Positions 16,808 to 24,529 of a DNA stretch of 25,129 nucleotides are shown piece after piece. Under the pieces are notes generated by a model. It saw nothing but the letters and a program-made list of their open reading frames with translations, made no database searches and was not told where the DNA came from. Position numbers and translations under genes: made by a program. Numbering within the stretch: the first letter of the stretch is position 1; every line of letters starts with the position of its first letter. Source of the DNA: Castellaniella sp. UBA6218 (GTDB lineage: Bacteria > Pseudomonadota > Gammaproteobacteria > Burkholderiales > Burkholderiaceae_B). The DNA is taken from NCBI GenBank assembly GCA_002421865.1, contig DISE01000116.1, positions 1 through 25,129 of the forward strand, given 5' to 3'.

Positions 16808-18129
16808 CAGCGCGCGCCCCGCGCCCTGAATTGTGCGCGGACGTCCTCCGGCACCAGCGCGCCGCCGGTGCTCCAGATCACGTGGGTGGCGTCGGCGATG
16901 ACCGGAGTCAGATCGTGGCGCTGAAGGTAGCGTCGCCCGCGCGGCGAGCCGAGCAGCCAGCGGGGTCCTCGCAGCCCGGCGGCGGCCGAAGGCTCGATGG
17001 AAATGCCTTCGGTCCGCTCCAGGGCCAGCGTATCGCGGAACAGGGTGTCGTCGCCCACGGTGAAGACGCCTGCCAGCAACCGCGTCATGATCGGCGCCAC
17101 CAGGGGCGAGGCCAGGCCGACGGCCAGGCCATCGGCCTCGGTCCGGTTGTCCAGGCCGATGTCATGCACCGAGACCGGAACCCGGGTGCCCGAGGCCACC
17201 TGCACCAGCATGCAGGGCGAGGCGGTGGGTTCGGCGAAGAAGCAATGGACGTGCGGGCCGAGCAGGCGTTTCAGGCCGTAGGCGATGCCGCCGGGGGCCC
17301 CGCCGACGCCACAGGGCAGGTAGACGAACAAAGGGTGGGCGGCGTCCACGGGACGGCGAGCCGCCCGGAGCTGGTCCAGCAGCTCCAGCGCCGCTGCGGA
17401 ATAGCCCAGGAAAAGCGCCTCGGAGCACTCGTCGTCGACGAAGTGGATCGAGGGGTCCTGCCGGGCCTGGGCGCGGCCCGAGGCGACGGCGTCGGCATAG
17501 TCGCCCGCGTGCTCGACGACTGTGATGCCGCGGCTGCGCAGGCGGTCTTTCTTCCAGGCTTTGGCGTCCGAAGACATGTGGACGACCGAGTGGAATCCCA
17601 GCCCGGCCCCGATCAGGCCGATGGCCAGGCCCAGGTTGCCGGTGCTGCCGACCGACAGCGTATGCCGGCCCAGGTACTCGCGGACCGGTGGCTCGGCCAG
17701 CCGCGCACGGTCGTCGTCTCCGTCCAGCAAACCGGCCTCGAGCGAGAGACGCTCGGCCAGGGCCAGCGCTTCGTGAAACCCTCCGCGGGCCTTGACCGAG
17801 CCCGCCACGGGCAGGATGTCGTCCCGCTTGAGGAACCAGGCGCCTCCGGCGTAGGCGCCCGGTTCGCCCGCCGGAGAGAGCGCCTGCCGCAGGCGGGGGA
17901 TGGGCGACAGGGGCGAGGACAGCCGCCCGCCGGTCGCCGCGAGTTCGGGGAACAAGCGGGCCAGCAGGCCGGCGCAGCGTTCGAAACGCGCATGCGCCGC
18001 CGGGGGATCGTAGGGCAGATCCCGGCCGTCATCCGCCGGATCGTGCGTCGGAGACAGCCAGAGCAGCGCCCACTTCTCGCGCAGGCATTGCAGCGTTTCG
18101 GGCCCCAGGGCCTCATGCGGATCCACCAT
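16807..18129 (-). CDS. dsdA: D-serine ammonia-lyase (D-serine dehydratase)
   Basis: PLP enzyme converting D-serine to pyruvate and ammonia; relatives also accept D-threonine. 440 residues against 442 in E. coli DsdA. PLP lysine K113 lies in GSVKARGGFHEA (E. coli GSIKARGG), the phosphate-binding loop is SVGSTGNLG (near 160-168), and CGVGGAPGG is at 274-282. Cytoplasmic, probably monomeric by family. The ATG at 18129 is 23 bases after the aldehyde dehydrogenase stop, preceded by a weak AGGA. It is the last gene of the GntR-controlled TRAP operon, not beside a DsdC-type LysR regulator, which is unusual for a plain D-serine detoxification gene and suggests a hydroxy-amino-acid intermediate or substrate (inference). 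Confidence 0.92.
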   Translation of the reverse strand: MVDPHEALGPETLQCLREKWALLWLSPTHDPADDGRDLPYDPPAAHARFERCAGLLARLFPELAATGGRLSSPLSPIPRLRQALSPAGEPGAYAGGAWFLKRDDILPVAGSVKARGGFHEALALAERLSLEAGLLDGDDDRARLAEPPVREYLGRHTLSVGSTGNLGLAIGLIGAGLGFHSVVHMSSDAKAWKKDRLRSRGITVVEHAGDYADAVASGRAQARQDPSIHFVDDECSEALFLGYSAAALELLDQLRAARRPVDAAHPLFVYLPCGVGGAPGGIAYGLKRLLGPHVHCFFAEPTASPCMLVQVASGTRVPVSVHDIGLDNRTEADGLAVGLASPLVAPIMTRLLAGVFTVGDDTLFRDTLALERTEGISIEPSAAAGLRGPRWLLGSPRGRRYLQRHDLTPVIADATHVIWSTGGALVPEDVRAQFRARGAR

Positions 18130-18152
18130 CGTCGTCTCGTTCCGTCCTGCAC

Positions 18153-19634
18153 TCAGGTATTCATGTACCAGATGACCTTGGTCTGGGTGTACTGGTCGAA
18201 CGCTTCCATGCCCTTGTCGCGGCCGCCGAAGCCAGACAGCTTGTAACCGCCAAAGGGCGCGGTGATGTCGCCTTCGGAGAAGCCGTTGATCGACACGGTG
18301 CCGGCCTTGATGCGCCGGGACACGCGTTGCGCGCGACCCACGTCCCGAGTGTAAAGCGAAGCGGCGAGTCCGTACTGAGTGTCGTTGGCCAGTGCCACGG
18401 CCTCGTCCTCGGTCTCGAAGGTCGTGACCGCCAGGATCGGTCCGAAGACTTCTTCCTGGAACAGGCGCATCGCGGGCGTCACGTCCTCGAAGATCGTCGG
18501 TTCGATATACCAGCCGCTGCCCATTCCGTCATGGATGCGGCCGCCGTGCGCCAGGCGCGCGCCCGCGGCCGGCGCTTCCTCGAGGAAGGCCCGCACCTTG
18601 TGGAAATGGGCTTCCTCGACCATCGGACCGATGCGCGTGGCCGGATCGGTGGGCAGGCCGACCTTCCAGTCGGAGAGGCCGCGTTTGAGGCGCTCGATGA
18701 CGGCATCCTTGATGCCCGCCTGCACGATCAGGCGCGATCCGCAACTGCAGTTCTCGCTCATGTTCCAGTAGGCGGCCGAGAGCATCTGGCCGACGGTCGC
18801 GTCCAGATCCGCGTCCTCGAACACGACCTGCGGGCTCTTGCCGCCGCATTCGAGCACGATCTCCTTGAGGTTGCTTTCCGCGGAATACTTCAGGAACAGG
18901 CGGCCGACCTCTGTGGAGCCGGTGAAGGACACCATGTCCACGTCGGGATGGCGGCCCAGGGGCTCGCCGGTGTCTTCGCCCGTGCCTGTGACCAGAGTCA
19001 GGGCGCCGGCGGGCACACCGGCCTGGTGGGCGAGCTGGGTCAGGCGGTAGGCGCTGAGCGAAGTCAGCTCGGCCGGCTTGACGATCACCGAGTTGCCGGC
19101 CGCCAGCGCGGGCGCGACTTTCCAGGCGAACATCAAGGCCGGGAAGTTCCAGGGCAGCACCGCGCCAACGACGCCGATGGGTTCCTTCACGATCAGGCCC
19201 AGGGCATCGCCGCCGGTGGGCGCGATCCGGCCGAAGCACTTGTCGACAGCCTCGGCGTACCAGGAGAAAGTGTCCAGTGTCGCCGGCATGTCGGTGTGCA
19301 GGCATTCCGTGATGGGTTTGCCCGCGTCGACGCAATCCAGCGCGGCGATTTCCTCGGCGTGTTCGCGGATCAGCGCCACCCAGTCGAGCAATACCCGCTT
19401 GCGTTCGGCAGGGGCCATGCCCGACCACTCGCCCGATTCGAAGCTGGCGCGGGCGGCGGCGACGGCGGCATCCACGTCGGCCGCGGTGCCCGCGACGAGG
19501 GCGCCGATCGTGGTGTTGTCGATTGGACTGACGACAGGCATGCGGGCGGCCGAGGCCTGGAATCCCGGGATCACCGGGCCGGCGTACAGCACGCCGGCCC
19601 GGGCCTGGTCGTAGACTCGTTCAATGGCGGACAT
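18153..19634 (-). CDS. NAD(P)-dependent aldehyde dehydrogenase (PuuC/BetB-like)
   Basis: 493-residue aldehyde dehydrogenase oxidising an aldehyde to the acid with NAD(P). Visible: PWNFP with N163, KPAE with K186 (cofactor), FTGSTEVG at 237-244, general base E262 in LECGGKSP, and nucleophile C296 in NMSENCSCGSR. The last replaces the common GQxCxAGxR; C296 aligns with the catalytic Cys, and C298 is a second Cys close by. C-terminal FGPILAV and PFGGYKLSGFGG are typical. It is nearest in feel to PuuC/gamma-glutamyl-aminobutyraldehyde dehydrogenases, but substrate is not predictable. AGGAGA lies five bases before the ATG. The gene lies between the DapA-family gene and dsdA in one operon, so its aldehyde is probably made by the neighbouring lyase. 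Confidence 0.92.
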   Translation of the reverse strand: MSAIERVYDQARAGVLYAGPVIPGFQASAARMPVVSPIDNTTIGALVAGTAADVDAAVAAARASFESGEWSGMAPAERKRVLLDWVALIREHAEEIAALDCVDAGKPITECLHTDMPATLDTFSWYAEAVDKCFGRIAPTGGDALGLIVKEPIGVVGAVLPWNFPALMFAWKVAPALAAGNSVIVKPAELTSLSAYRLTQLAHQAGVPAGALTLVTGTGEDTGEPLGRHPDVDMVSFTGSTEVGRLFLKYSAESNLKEIVLECGGKSPQVVFEDADLDATVGQMLSAAYWNMSENCSCGSRLIVQAGIKDAVIERLKRGLSDWKVGLPTDPATRIGPMVEEAHFHKVRAFLEEAPAAGARLAHGGRIHDGMGSGWYIEPTIFEDVTPAMRLFQEEVFGPILAVTTFETEDEAVALANDTQYGLAASLYTRDVGRAQRVSRRIKAGTVSINGFSEGDITAPFGGYKLSGFGGRDKGMEAFDQYTQTKVIWYMNT

Positions 19635-19662
19635 GGGGTCTCCTGGTTCGATACGCGCAGGG

Positions 19663-20535
19663 TCAGCGCAGAGGTTGCAGTGCGGCGTCCAGTTCGCGCA
19701 GGTCCGCGTCGGACAGAGGCTGGACGGGTTGCCGGCAGGGGCCCACCTTGTTCACCAGCAGATTCGTGGCGGCTTTCACCGCCGGGTTGTACGGGTGGTT
19801 CCAGAAGAACAGGTTGGCGGGCAGCATGCGTTTCCAGAGCTCGGCCGCCTGGCTGGCCTGGCCCGCCTGGACCAGGTCGTAAAGCTCGACGGCCTGGCGC
19901 GGCATGGCGTTGACGGCGCCCCAGAAGCAGCCCCGGGCGCCGGCCACCAAAGCGTGGAATGCGAAGGGGTCGGCACCGTTGAAGACCGGCAGGCCGGCGG
20001 CGATCAGTTCCTGCAGACGCACGAAGTTGCCGCTGGTGTCCTTGATGTACTTGACGTTGTCGATCTGCTGCAGCCGCTTGAAAAAGTCCGGCGTGATGTC
20101 GAAACCCGAATGCACGGGTATGTTGTAGGCCATGATCGGCGTCGTGACCGCCCGCGCGATTTTCTCGTAATGGCTGAAGACGCCGTCGGGGGTGGGGCCT
20201 TCGAAGTAGGGTGGCAGCACCAGCAAGGCGTCGGCGCCCAGTGCCTCGGCATGGCGCGAGGCCTCGATGGCGTCCTCGGTGCGGATGGCCGAGGTCTGGA
20301 CGATGAGTCTGGTGCGCCCGCCGATGTGGCGCGCGGCGACTTCGGCGATCCGCCGCTTTTCCTCGGTGGACAGGAACGGAAATTCACCTGTGCCGCCGCA
20401 CACCGCGATGATGTGGACGCCGGCCTCGATCAGCGTGTCCAGGTGGGTCTTGAGGCGGTCGTAATCCACCTGCGAGCCATCGTCGCTCATGGGAGTGCAG
20501 GCGGCGGCGCAGATGCCTTTCAATTCTTGGGACAT
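19663..20535 (-). CDS. DapA/N-acetylneuraminate lyase superfamily aldolase or dehydratase
   Basis: 290-residue class I aldolase of the DapA/NAL superfamily, which works through a Schiff base between a lysine and a 2-oxo acid. Visible: GGTGE at 47-51 (oxo-acid carboxylate binding), Y137 in AYNIP, and Schiff-base lysine K165 in YIKDTSGN. It is unlikely to be the housekeeping DapA, because it sits in a TRAP/aldehyde dehydrogenase operon. GGTGEF recalls 5-dehydro-4-deoxyglucarate dehydratase, while YNIP and the KxTSG pattern recall N-acetylneuraminate lyase; the exact reaction is open. AGGAG lies about seven bases before the ATG. The gene follows dctP after a strong hairpin and precedes the aldehyde dehydrogenase by 28 bases. 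Confidence 0.88.
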   Translation of the reverse strand: MSQELKGICAAACTPMSDDGSQVDYDRLKTHLDTLIEAGVHIIAVCGGTGEFPFLSTEEKRRIAEVAARHIGGRTRLIVQTSAIRTEDAIEASRHAEALGADALLVLPPYFEGPTPDGVFSHYEKIARAVTTPIMAYNIPVHSGFDITPDFFKRLQQIDNVKYIKDTSGNFVRLQELIAAGLPVFNGADPFAFHALVAGARGCFWGAVNAMPRQAVELYDLVQAGQASQAAELWKRMLPANLFFWNHPYNPAVKAATNLLVNKVGPCRQPVQPLSDADLRELDAALQPLR

Positions 20536-20595
20536 GACGATCTCCTGGTCCGGGGTGCGCCCGGGCCGTCTGTTGGGGTAGGGAAGCGGGACGCC

Positions 20596-20621
20596 CCCCG
20601 AGGGTTTTTTTCGCCTCGGGG
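20596..20621 (-). other. Intercistronic hairpin between dctP and the DapA-family gene
   Basis: A perfect 8-bp stem (CCCCGAGG/CCTCGGGG) encloses a 10-base loop, which in the minus-strand transcript is CGAAAAAAAC. It begins about 20 bases after the dctP stop and lies about 60 bases before the next start. No U tract follows on the minus strand, so it is not a classical terminator. It probably slows 3' exonuclease decay and separates the transporter mRNA level from that of the enzyme genes. Confidence 0.55.
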
Positions 20622-20641
20622 CGGTCCGGGGGGTTGAAACC

Positions 20642-21619
20642 TTATTCGATGGCGGCGCGTGCGGCCTTCACGTTGGCTTCGCCATCGGGGATGTCGGTCA
20701 GCAGGGACGGATACAGCGCGGCGGTCTTCTCGCGGAATTCGGCGATGTCGGGCGAGACGATCTGGACGCCCATCGCCTTGATCTGCTCCAGGCTCTTGGC
20801 ATAGCCGTCGGTGTAGTACTGGATGCCGTGCTTGACCGCTTCGTCGGCGGCCTCGCGCAGGATCTTCTGATGTTCCGGCGAGAGCTTGTCCATGCGTGCC
20901 TTGCTCATCAGCAGGATGGCGGGCATGTAGTGGATCTTGACCAGGTTGTAGTATTTGCTGACCTCGGCGAACTTGTCCTGGATCATGGTGTCAGGCGAGG
21001 CCTCGCCGGCATCGATCACCCCGGTCTGCAGCGCCAGATAGACCTCGGAATACGCCATGGGCGTGGGTTGCGCGCCCAGCGCCTCGTAGGCCTTCACGTA
21101 GCCCGGCGACTGGATCACCCGGATCTTCATGGCCTTCATGTCATCGGGGTGCTCGACCTTGCGCACGCCGTAGATATTGCGCTCCAGCGACGAGATCCAG
21201 CCCAGGCCGACCAGACCATGCTTGTCGAGATAGCCCAGCATGCGTTTGCCGAACTGGCTCTGCATGGCGTGGTTGGCCTTTTGCAGGTCGGGGAAAAGAT
21301 AGGGCAGCGAGAAGACGCCGAATTCTTTGACGGTGTTCTCGACGGGCGGCTCGCCGGTCACGACCAGCGGTACTGCGCCGGTGCGCGCCGACTGGATCAG
21401 CTTGACTTCGCCGCCCAGCTGGCCGCTGGGGAAGACGTTGATCTTCAGCGTACCCTTGGATTTCGCCGCGGCGACCTCCGCGAGCTTTTCGGCCACGACA
21501 TGATAGTGACTGTCGGTGGCCAGCACATGGCCCAGGTTCAGCTCCACGACGTCGGCGGCCTGGGTGGCGCCCAGGGGCAGAACGGCGGCGAGGCATGCCG
21601 AAAGCAGGATTTTCTTCAT
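20642..21619 (-). CDS. dctP: TRAP transporter substrate-binding protein DctP
   Basis: Periplasmic solute receptor of a tripartite ATP-independent periplasmic transporter, 325 residues. A Sec signal peptide is clear (MKKILLSACLAAVLPLGATQA, cut near residue 21-22). The mature protein begins ADVVELNLGHVLATD, as in the DctP family, and keeps R147 and R167 (KIRVIQSP), the arginine that pairs with the substrate carboxylate in family members. GEASPDTMIQ is in the usual C-terminal lobe. The start is ATG 21619, with GGAGA about seven bases upstream; a longer frame upstream lacks support. It lies after dctQ and dctM in this operon (order Q-M-P). The ligand is a carboxylate by family; which one is unknown. 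Confidence 0.93.
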   Translation of the reverse strand: MKKILLSACLAAVLPLGATQAADVVELNLGHVLATDSHYHVVAEKLAEVAAAKSKGTLKINVFPSGQLGGEVKLIQSARTGAVPLVVTGEPPVENTVKEFGVFSLPYLFPDLQKANHAMQSQFGKRMLGYLDKHGLVGLGWISSLERNIYGVRKVEHPDDMKAMKIRVIQSPGYVKAYEALGAQPTPMAYSEVYLALQTGVIDAGEASPDTMIQDKFAEVSKYYNLVKIHYMPAILLMSKARMDKLSPEHQKILREAADEAVKHGIQYYTDGYAKSLEQIKAMGVQIVSPDIAEFREKTAALYPSLLTDIPDGEANVKAARAAIE

Positions 21620-21657
21620 GGTGTGTCTCCGTTGGTGGGTGAGGGTGGGGCGGAAAG

Positions 21658-22926
21658 TCAGAGGAATGCCATGGACAGCCACGGGATATAGCTGATCAGC
21701 AGAACGTCGAGGATCAGCACGACCAGGAAGATGCCCAGGGGACGCAGTAGTTTCTCGATCGGCAGGTTGGCGATCTGGCATGCGATGAACAGGTTCACGC
21801 CCACCGGCGGGGTCACCATCCCGATGCAGATGTTGACGATCATCACCATGCCGAAGTGGATCGGGTCGATGCCGAACTGGACGGCGATCGGCGCGAGGAT
21901 GGGGACCAGGATGATGATGAGGGCGAAGGCCTCCATGAACATGCCGGCCACGAACAGCAGCAGGTTGGCCAGCAGCAGGAAACCGATCGGGCCCCCCGCG
22001 ATGTCGACGATGAAGCGCCCGAAGGTCTGCGGCACCTGGTTCAAGGTCAGCATGTAGGCGAACAGGGCGGCGCAGCCCACGATCAGCATGATCACGCCTG
22101 TCATGACGGCCGAATCGATGAAGGTCCGGATCAGATCGCGCAGGGTCAGTTCGCGGTAGATCAGGCCGCCTACCAGCAGGCCGTAGAGAACGGCGACCAC
22201 CGAGGCCTCGGTGGCGGTGAAGATGCCCGAATAGATGCCACCCAGGATGATGACCGGCATCATCAGCGCGAGGATCGATCCCTTGAGCGCGGCATAGACA
22301 TGGCTCAGCCAGGCGCGGGGGCTGACCCGGGTGACGTTGTCGAAACCGCGGACCGAGGCCACGAGGACTATCGTCAGCATCAGCGAGAAACCCACCAGCA
22401 GGCCGGGCAGGATGCCAGCGATGAACATGCTGCCGATCGACACGTTGGCCACCAGGCCGTAGACGATCATGGTCAGCGAGGGGGGGATGATGGCGCCCAG
22501 TTCGCCGCCCACGGCCACGCAGGCCGCGGCGAAGTTCTTGGGATAGCCCTTCTTTTCCATGGCGGGGATCATGCTCGACCCGATCGCGGCCGTGGTGGCC
22601 GAAGACGACCCCGACATGGTGGCGAAGAACATGCAGGTCAGGATCGAGGAGGCGCCCAGGCCGCCGCGCAGCCAGCCCACGATCGAATTGGCCAGATGGA
22701 TCAGGCGCCGCGAGATGCCTCCGGTCTGCATCAGGTTGCCCGCCAGGATGTAGAACGGGATGGCCATCAGGGTGAAGGAGTCGAGGGACTCGAAGATGGT
22801 CTGGGGGGCGCTGAGCAGGTCCAGGCCGAACTGCAGCATGGCCAGCCCGGCGGCGATGCCCAGGCAGGCGAACACGGGAACGCCGATCGCCAGGCAGAAC
22901 AGCAGGGTGCCGAACATGAGGAGCAT
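21658..22926 (-). CDS. dctM: TRAP transporter large permease DctM
   Basis: Large membrane subunit of the TRAP transporter, 422 residues, hydrophobic throughout with about 11-12 predicted transmembrane segments. Family hallmarks: GVPVFACLGIAAG at the start, then MSGSSSATTAAIGS and GGELGAIIPPS, and near the end GMVTPPVGVNLF. It carries out sodium-coupled uptake with DctQ and DctP. The ATG at 22926 was chosen because the sequence before it is hydrophilic and lacks the family's N-terminus; the ribosome-binding site is weak. It lies 41 bases after dctQ and 38 bases before dctP. Confidence 0.93.
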   Translation of the reverse strand: MLLMFGTLLFCLAIGVPVFACLGIAAGLAMLQFGLDLLSAPQTIFESLDSFTLMAIPFYILAGNLMQTGGISRRLIHLANSIVGWLRGGLGASSILTCMFFATMSGSSSATTAAIGSSMIPAMEKKGYPKNFAAACVAVGGELGAIIPPSLTMIVYGLVANVSIGSMFIAGILPGLLVGFSLMLTIVLVASVRGFDNVTRVSPRAWLSHVYAALKGSILALMMPVIILGGIYSGIFTATEASVVAVLYGLLVGGLIYRELTLRDLIRTFIDSAVMTGVIMLIVGCAALFAYMLTLNQVPQTFGRFIVDIAGGPIGFLLLANLLLFVAGMFMEAFALIIILVPILAPIAVQFGIDPIHFGMVMIVNICIGMVTPPVGVNLFIACQIANLPIEKLLRPLGIFLVVLILDVLLISYIPWLSMAFL

Positions 22927-22967
22927 GATTTGTCTCTGTCTTGATTGTTTTGTGCCCGAGGAGGCCT

Positions 22968-23474
22968 TCAGGCGGCCATCGTTTCCCGCGCTTCGCCGTT
23001 CAGGAGCGCCAGCACCAGGGTGTTCGCCGCGGCCAGCGCGCAACCCACGGGCATGGCCAGGTAGAGCCAGAACTTGGACAGCGTGAGGGCGGGCGAGATT
23101 TCATCGGCGCCGAACAGGGTCCATTGCCAGCCGTACCAGGCCATGGCGAGGAAGATCCCCGCCAGCAGGAACAGGGCCGCGCGCCGCAGCAGGCGCGAAG
23201 GCGCCGCCGGCAGGGCTTCGATGAGCGCGGTGACGGCGATCAGCAGCCCGTGGCGCGCGGCGATGGCGCCGCCCAGGAAAATGACCCAGACCATCAGGTA
23301 GCGCGCAGCCTCTTCCGTCCAGGGCAGTCCCGCGGGCATGCCCAGCTTGGGCAGGATGAACCGCACCGCGACCTGCAGCGAGATCAGCACGACCATGGAC
23401 AGCAGGCCCAGACCAATCACGATGCGGACGATGAAATTGAGCCGGTCGATCAGCGACGTCAAGAGAGTTTTCAT
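22968..23474 (-). CDS. dctQ: TRAP transporter small permease DctQ
   Basis: Small membrane subunit of the TRAP transporter, 168 residues with four predicted helices (roughly 15-40, 55-75, 95-120, 135-158). The WTEEAARYLMVWVIFLGG segment is the conserved DctQ motif. The start is ATG 23474, with AGGAT five bases upstream; a start ten codons earlier would fall in the operator region. It is the first gene of the operon, behind the TTGACA/TACCAT promoter and the GGATAC repeat. Confidence 0.92.
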   Translation of the reverse strand: MKTLLTSLIDRLNFIVRIVIGLGLLSMVVLISLQVAVRFILPKLGMPAGLPWTEEAARYLMVWVIFLGGAIAARHGLLIAVTALIEALPAAPSRLLRRAALFLLAGIFLAMAWYGWQWTLFGADEISPALTLSKFWLYLAMPVGCALAAANTLVLALLNGEARETMAA

Positions 23475-23489
23475 AGGATCCTGCCGAAA

Positions 23490-23503
23490 GTATCCTGTAT
23501 CCA
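23490..23503. promoter_or_regulatory. Candidate GntR operator: tandem GGATAC repeat
   Basis: In the minus-strand sense the sequence is GGATACAGGATAC (two direct GGATAC repeats spaced one base). On the plus strand it ends in TGTATCCA (23496-23503), and the same 8-mer occurs on the opposite strand in the gntR promoter (24464-24471). It lies just downstream of the predicted dctQ transcription start, where a bound repressor would block. Repeated hexamer operators are known for NanR-type FCD regulators (GGTATA). Direct binding is inferred. Confidence 0.55.
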
Positions 23504-23515
23504 AAATGAAAAGTC

Positions 23516-23544
23516 ATGGTAAAGGGCAGGCATGGGGGTGTCAA
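23516..23544 (-). promoter_or_regulatory. Sigma70-type promoter of the TRAP operon
   Basis: On the minus strand, a perfect -35 TTGACA (23539-23544) and a -10 TACCAT (23516-23521) are separated by exactly 17 bases. The predicted transcription start is near 23509, giving a 5' leader of about 35 bases that contains the GGATAC repeat and the dctQ ribosome-binding site. Confidence 0.6.
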
Positions 23545-23678
23545 CGCGATTCGGATCAGGAGAAACCCTGGTGCGAGTCAGGGGTATTCCGGAATCCGTG
23601 CCCGGCAGGGCGTGCGGCGTGCGGCACGCGGGCCGCCAGGGCCCGGCGTCCGGGGAAGGGGGATGGAGAGCATGCACA

Positions 23679-23702
23679 CGCCGGGTATTCTCATCCCGGG
23701 CG
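23679..23702 (-). other. Hairpin after gntR without U tract
   Basis: CGCCGGG (23679-23685) can pair with CCCGG-CG (23695-23702) with one bulged base and a nine-base loop. It begins about 25 bases after the gntR stop on the minus strand. No U run follows, so it may be a 3' end-protecting structure or a weak terminator between gntR and the dctQ promoter. Confidence 0.3.
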
Positions 23703-23726
23703 CCTGCGGGGGGCCTGTCAGGCGGT

Positions 23727-24410
23727 CTAGCCGCCTCGGCGGGCGGAGAGGATGCTGATCAGCTGGTCCTTGGTGCGCTGGATGTGCGTGGCGAGCATGT
23801 CCAGCGCCTCTGCGGTTTTGCCCTGTCCGCACAGGTCGAGCATGGACTTGTGTTCGACAGCCCCGTCCGTCATGGCCTCGGTCCTCGAGATCTGCAGGCG
23901 CAGATAGCGGTCGACCTGCAGGCTGATGCGATTGACGAGCGACAGCGAGATCGACCGCCCTGAGGGCTCGTAGAGGCTCATGTGGAACTTGCCGTTGAGT
24001 GCCCCCCATCGGGCGATGTCGCGGGTGGCGTAGGCTTCGTCCAGTTCTTCGAGGATCCGCCGGGATTTCTCGATCGATGCCTGGGTCATGTTCGGAATGG
24101 CGCGTTCGAGCAGGTCCAGTTCCAGGACCGCGCGCAGGTCGAAGATCTCGTCGATTTCGGCCAGGGAGAGTTCCGACACTGTGGCGCCGCGGTTGGCCTG
24201 CATGATCACCAGGCCTTCCGAATCCAGTTGGCGCAGGGCTTCGCGCACAGGCATTCGGGACACACCGTATTCCTGGGCGAGCTGTTCTTGACGCAACAGG
24301 GTGCCGCCGCTGAATTCGCCGCAGAGCAGGCGTTTGCGCAGGTCGTCGACCAGCATGGAGGCCAGGTTCTGGCGCTTGAGGGGTTTGCGTTGACTCAATG
24401 CCTGTTCCAC
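23727..24410 (-). CDS. GntR-family transcriptional regulator, FCD (FadR/NanR-type) domain
   Basis: 227-residue regulator. An N-terminal winged helix-turn-helix (about 12-78; QEQLAQEYGVSRMPVREALR is the core) is followed by an all-helical FCD ligand domain with H143, H187 and H209, the histidines that usually hold a metal and a carboxylate effector. The start is taken as GTG 24410, because AAAGGA lies eight bases upstream; a TTG nine codons earlier (24437) has no ribosome-binding site. It is encoded just upstream of dctQ in the same direction, and likely represses the TRAP operon and itself through TGTATCCA-containing sites, with a substrate-derived acid as inducer (inference). Confidence 0.92.
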   Translation of the reverse strand: MEQALSQRKPLKRQNLASMLVDDLRKRLLCGEFSGGTLLRQEQLAQEYGVSRMPVREALRQLDSEGLVIMQANRGATVSELSLAEIDEIFDLRAVLELDLLERAIPNMTQASIEKSRRILEELDEAYATRDIARWGALNGKFHMSLYEPSGRSISLSLVNRISLQVDRYLRLQISRTEAMTDGAVEHKSMLDLCGQGKTAEALDMLATHIQRTKDQLISILSARRGG

Positions 24411-24446
24411 GACAGGGGTCCTTTCCGGTGCGGTCAAGAAAAGGAT

Positions 24447-24472
24447 ATTGTAAACCAGTCAACTGGATACAA
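24447..24472 (-). promoter_or_regulatory. gntR promoter with overlapping inverted-repeat operator
   Basis: On the minus strand a -10-like TACAAT (24447-24452) lies about 37 bases before the GTG; the -35 position 17 bases upstream (TTTTTG) is weak. An imperfect palindrome fills the spacer: TTGTA and CCAGT on the left (24448-24459) mirror ACTGG and TACAA on the right (24462-24472), offset by one base. It contains TGGATACA (24464-24471), shared with the dctQ operator. Autoregulation is likely. Confidence 0.5.
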
Positions 24473-24529
24473 AAACCAAGGATGCTGTCGTGTAGTCCGG
24501 CCGCGCGCCGGAGCGCCGCGCTTTTGTGT

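Noticed and set aside
16831..19913. Long plus-strand frames opposite dsdA and the aldehyde dehydrogenase
   Set aside because: They are low-information, Arg/Gly/Gln-rich translations antisense to clear enzymes; no start signals or domains.
20604..20613. T run read as an intrinsic terminator on the plus strand
   Set aside because: The T run is inside the hairpin loop, not after the stem, and no plus-strand gene ends nearby.
24480..24529. GC-rich inverted repeat after rng as a terminator
   Set aside because: Short stems such as CCGGC/GCCGG are present but without a clear U tract, and the region also holds upstream parts of the gntR promoter; not strong enough to list alone.
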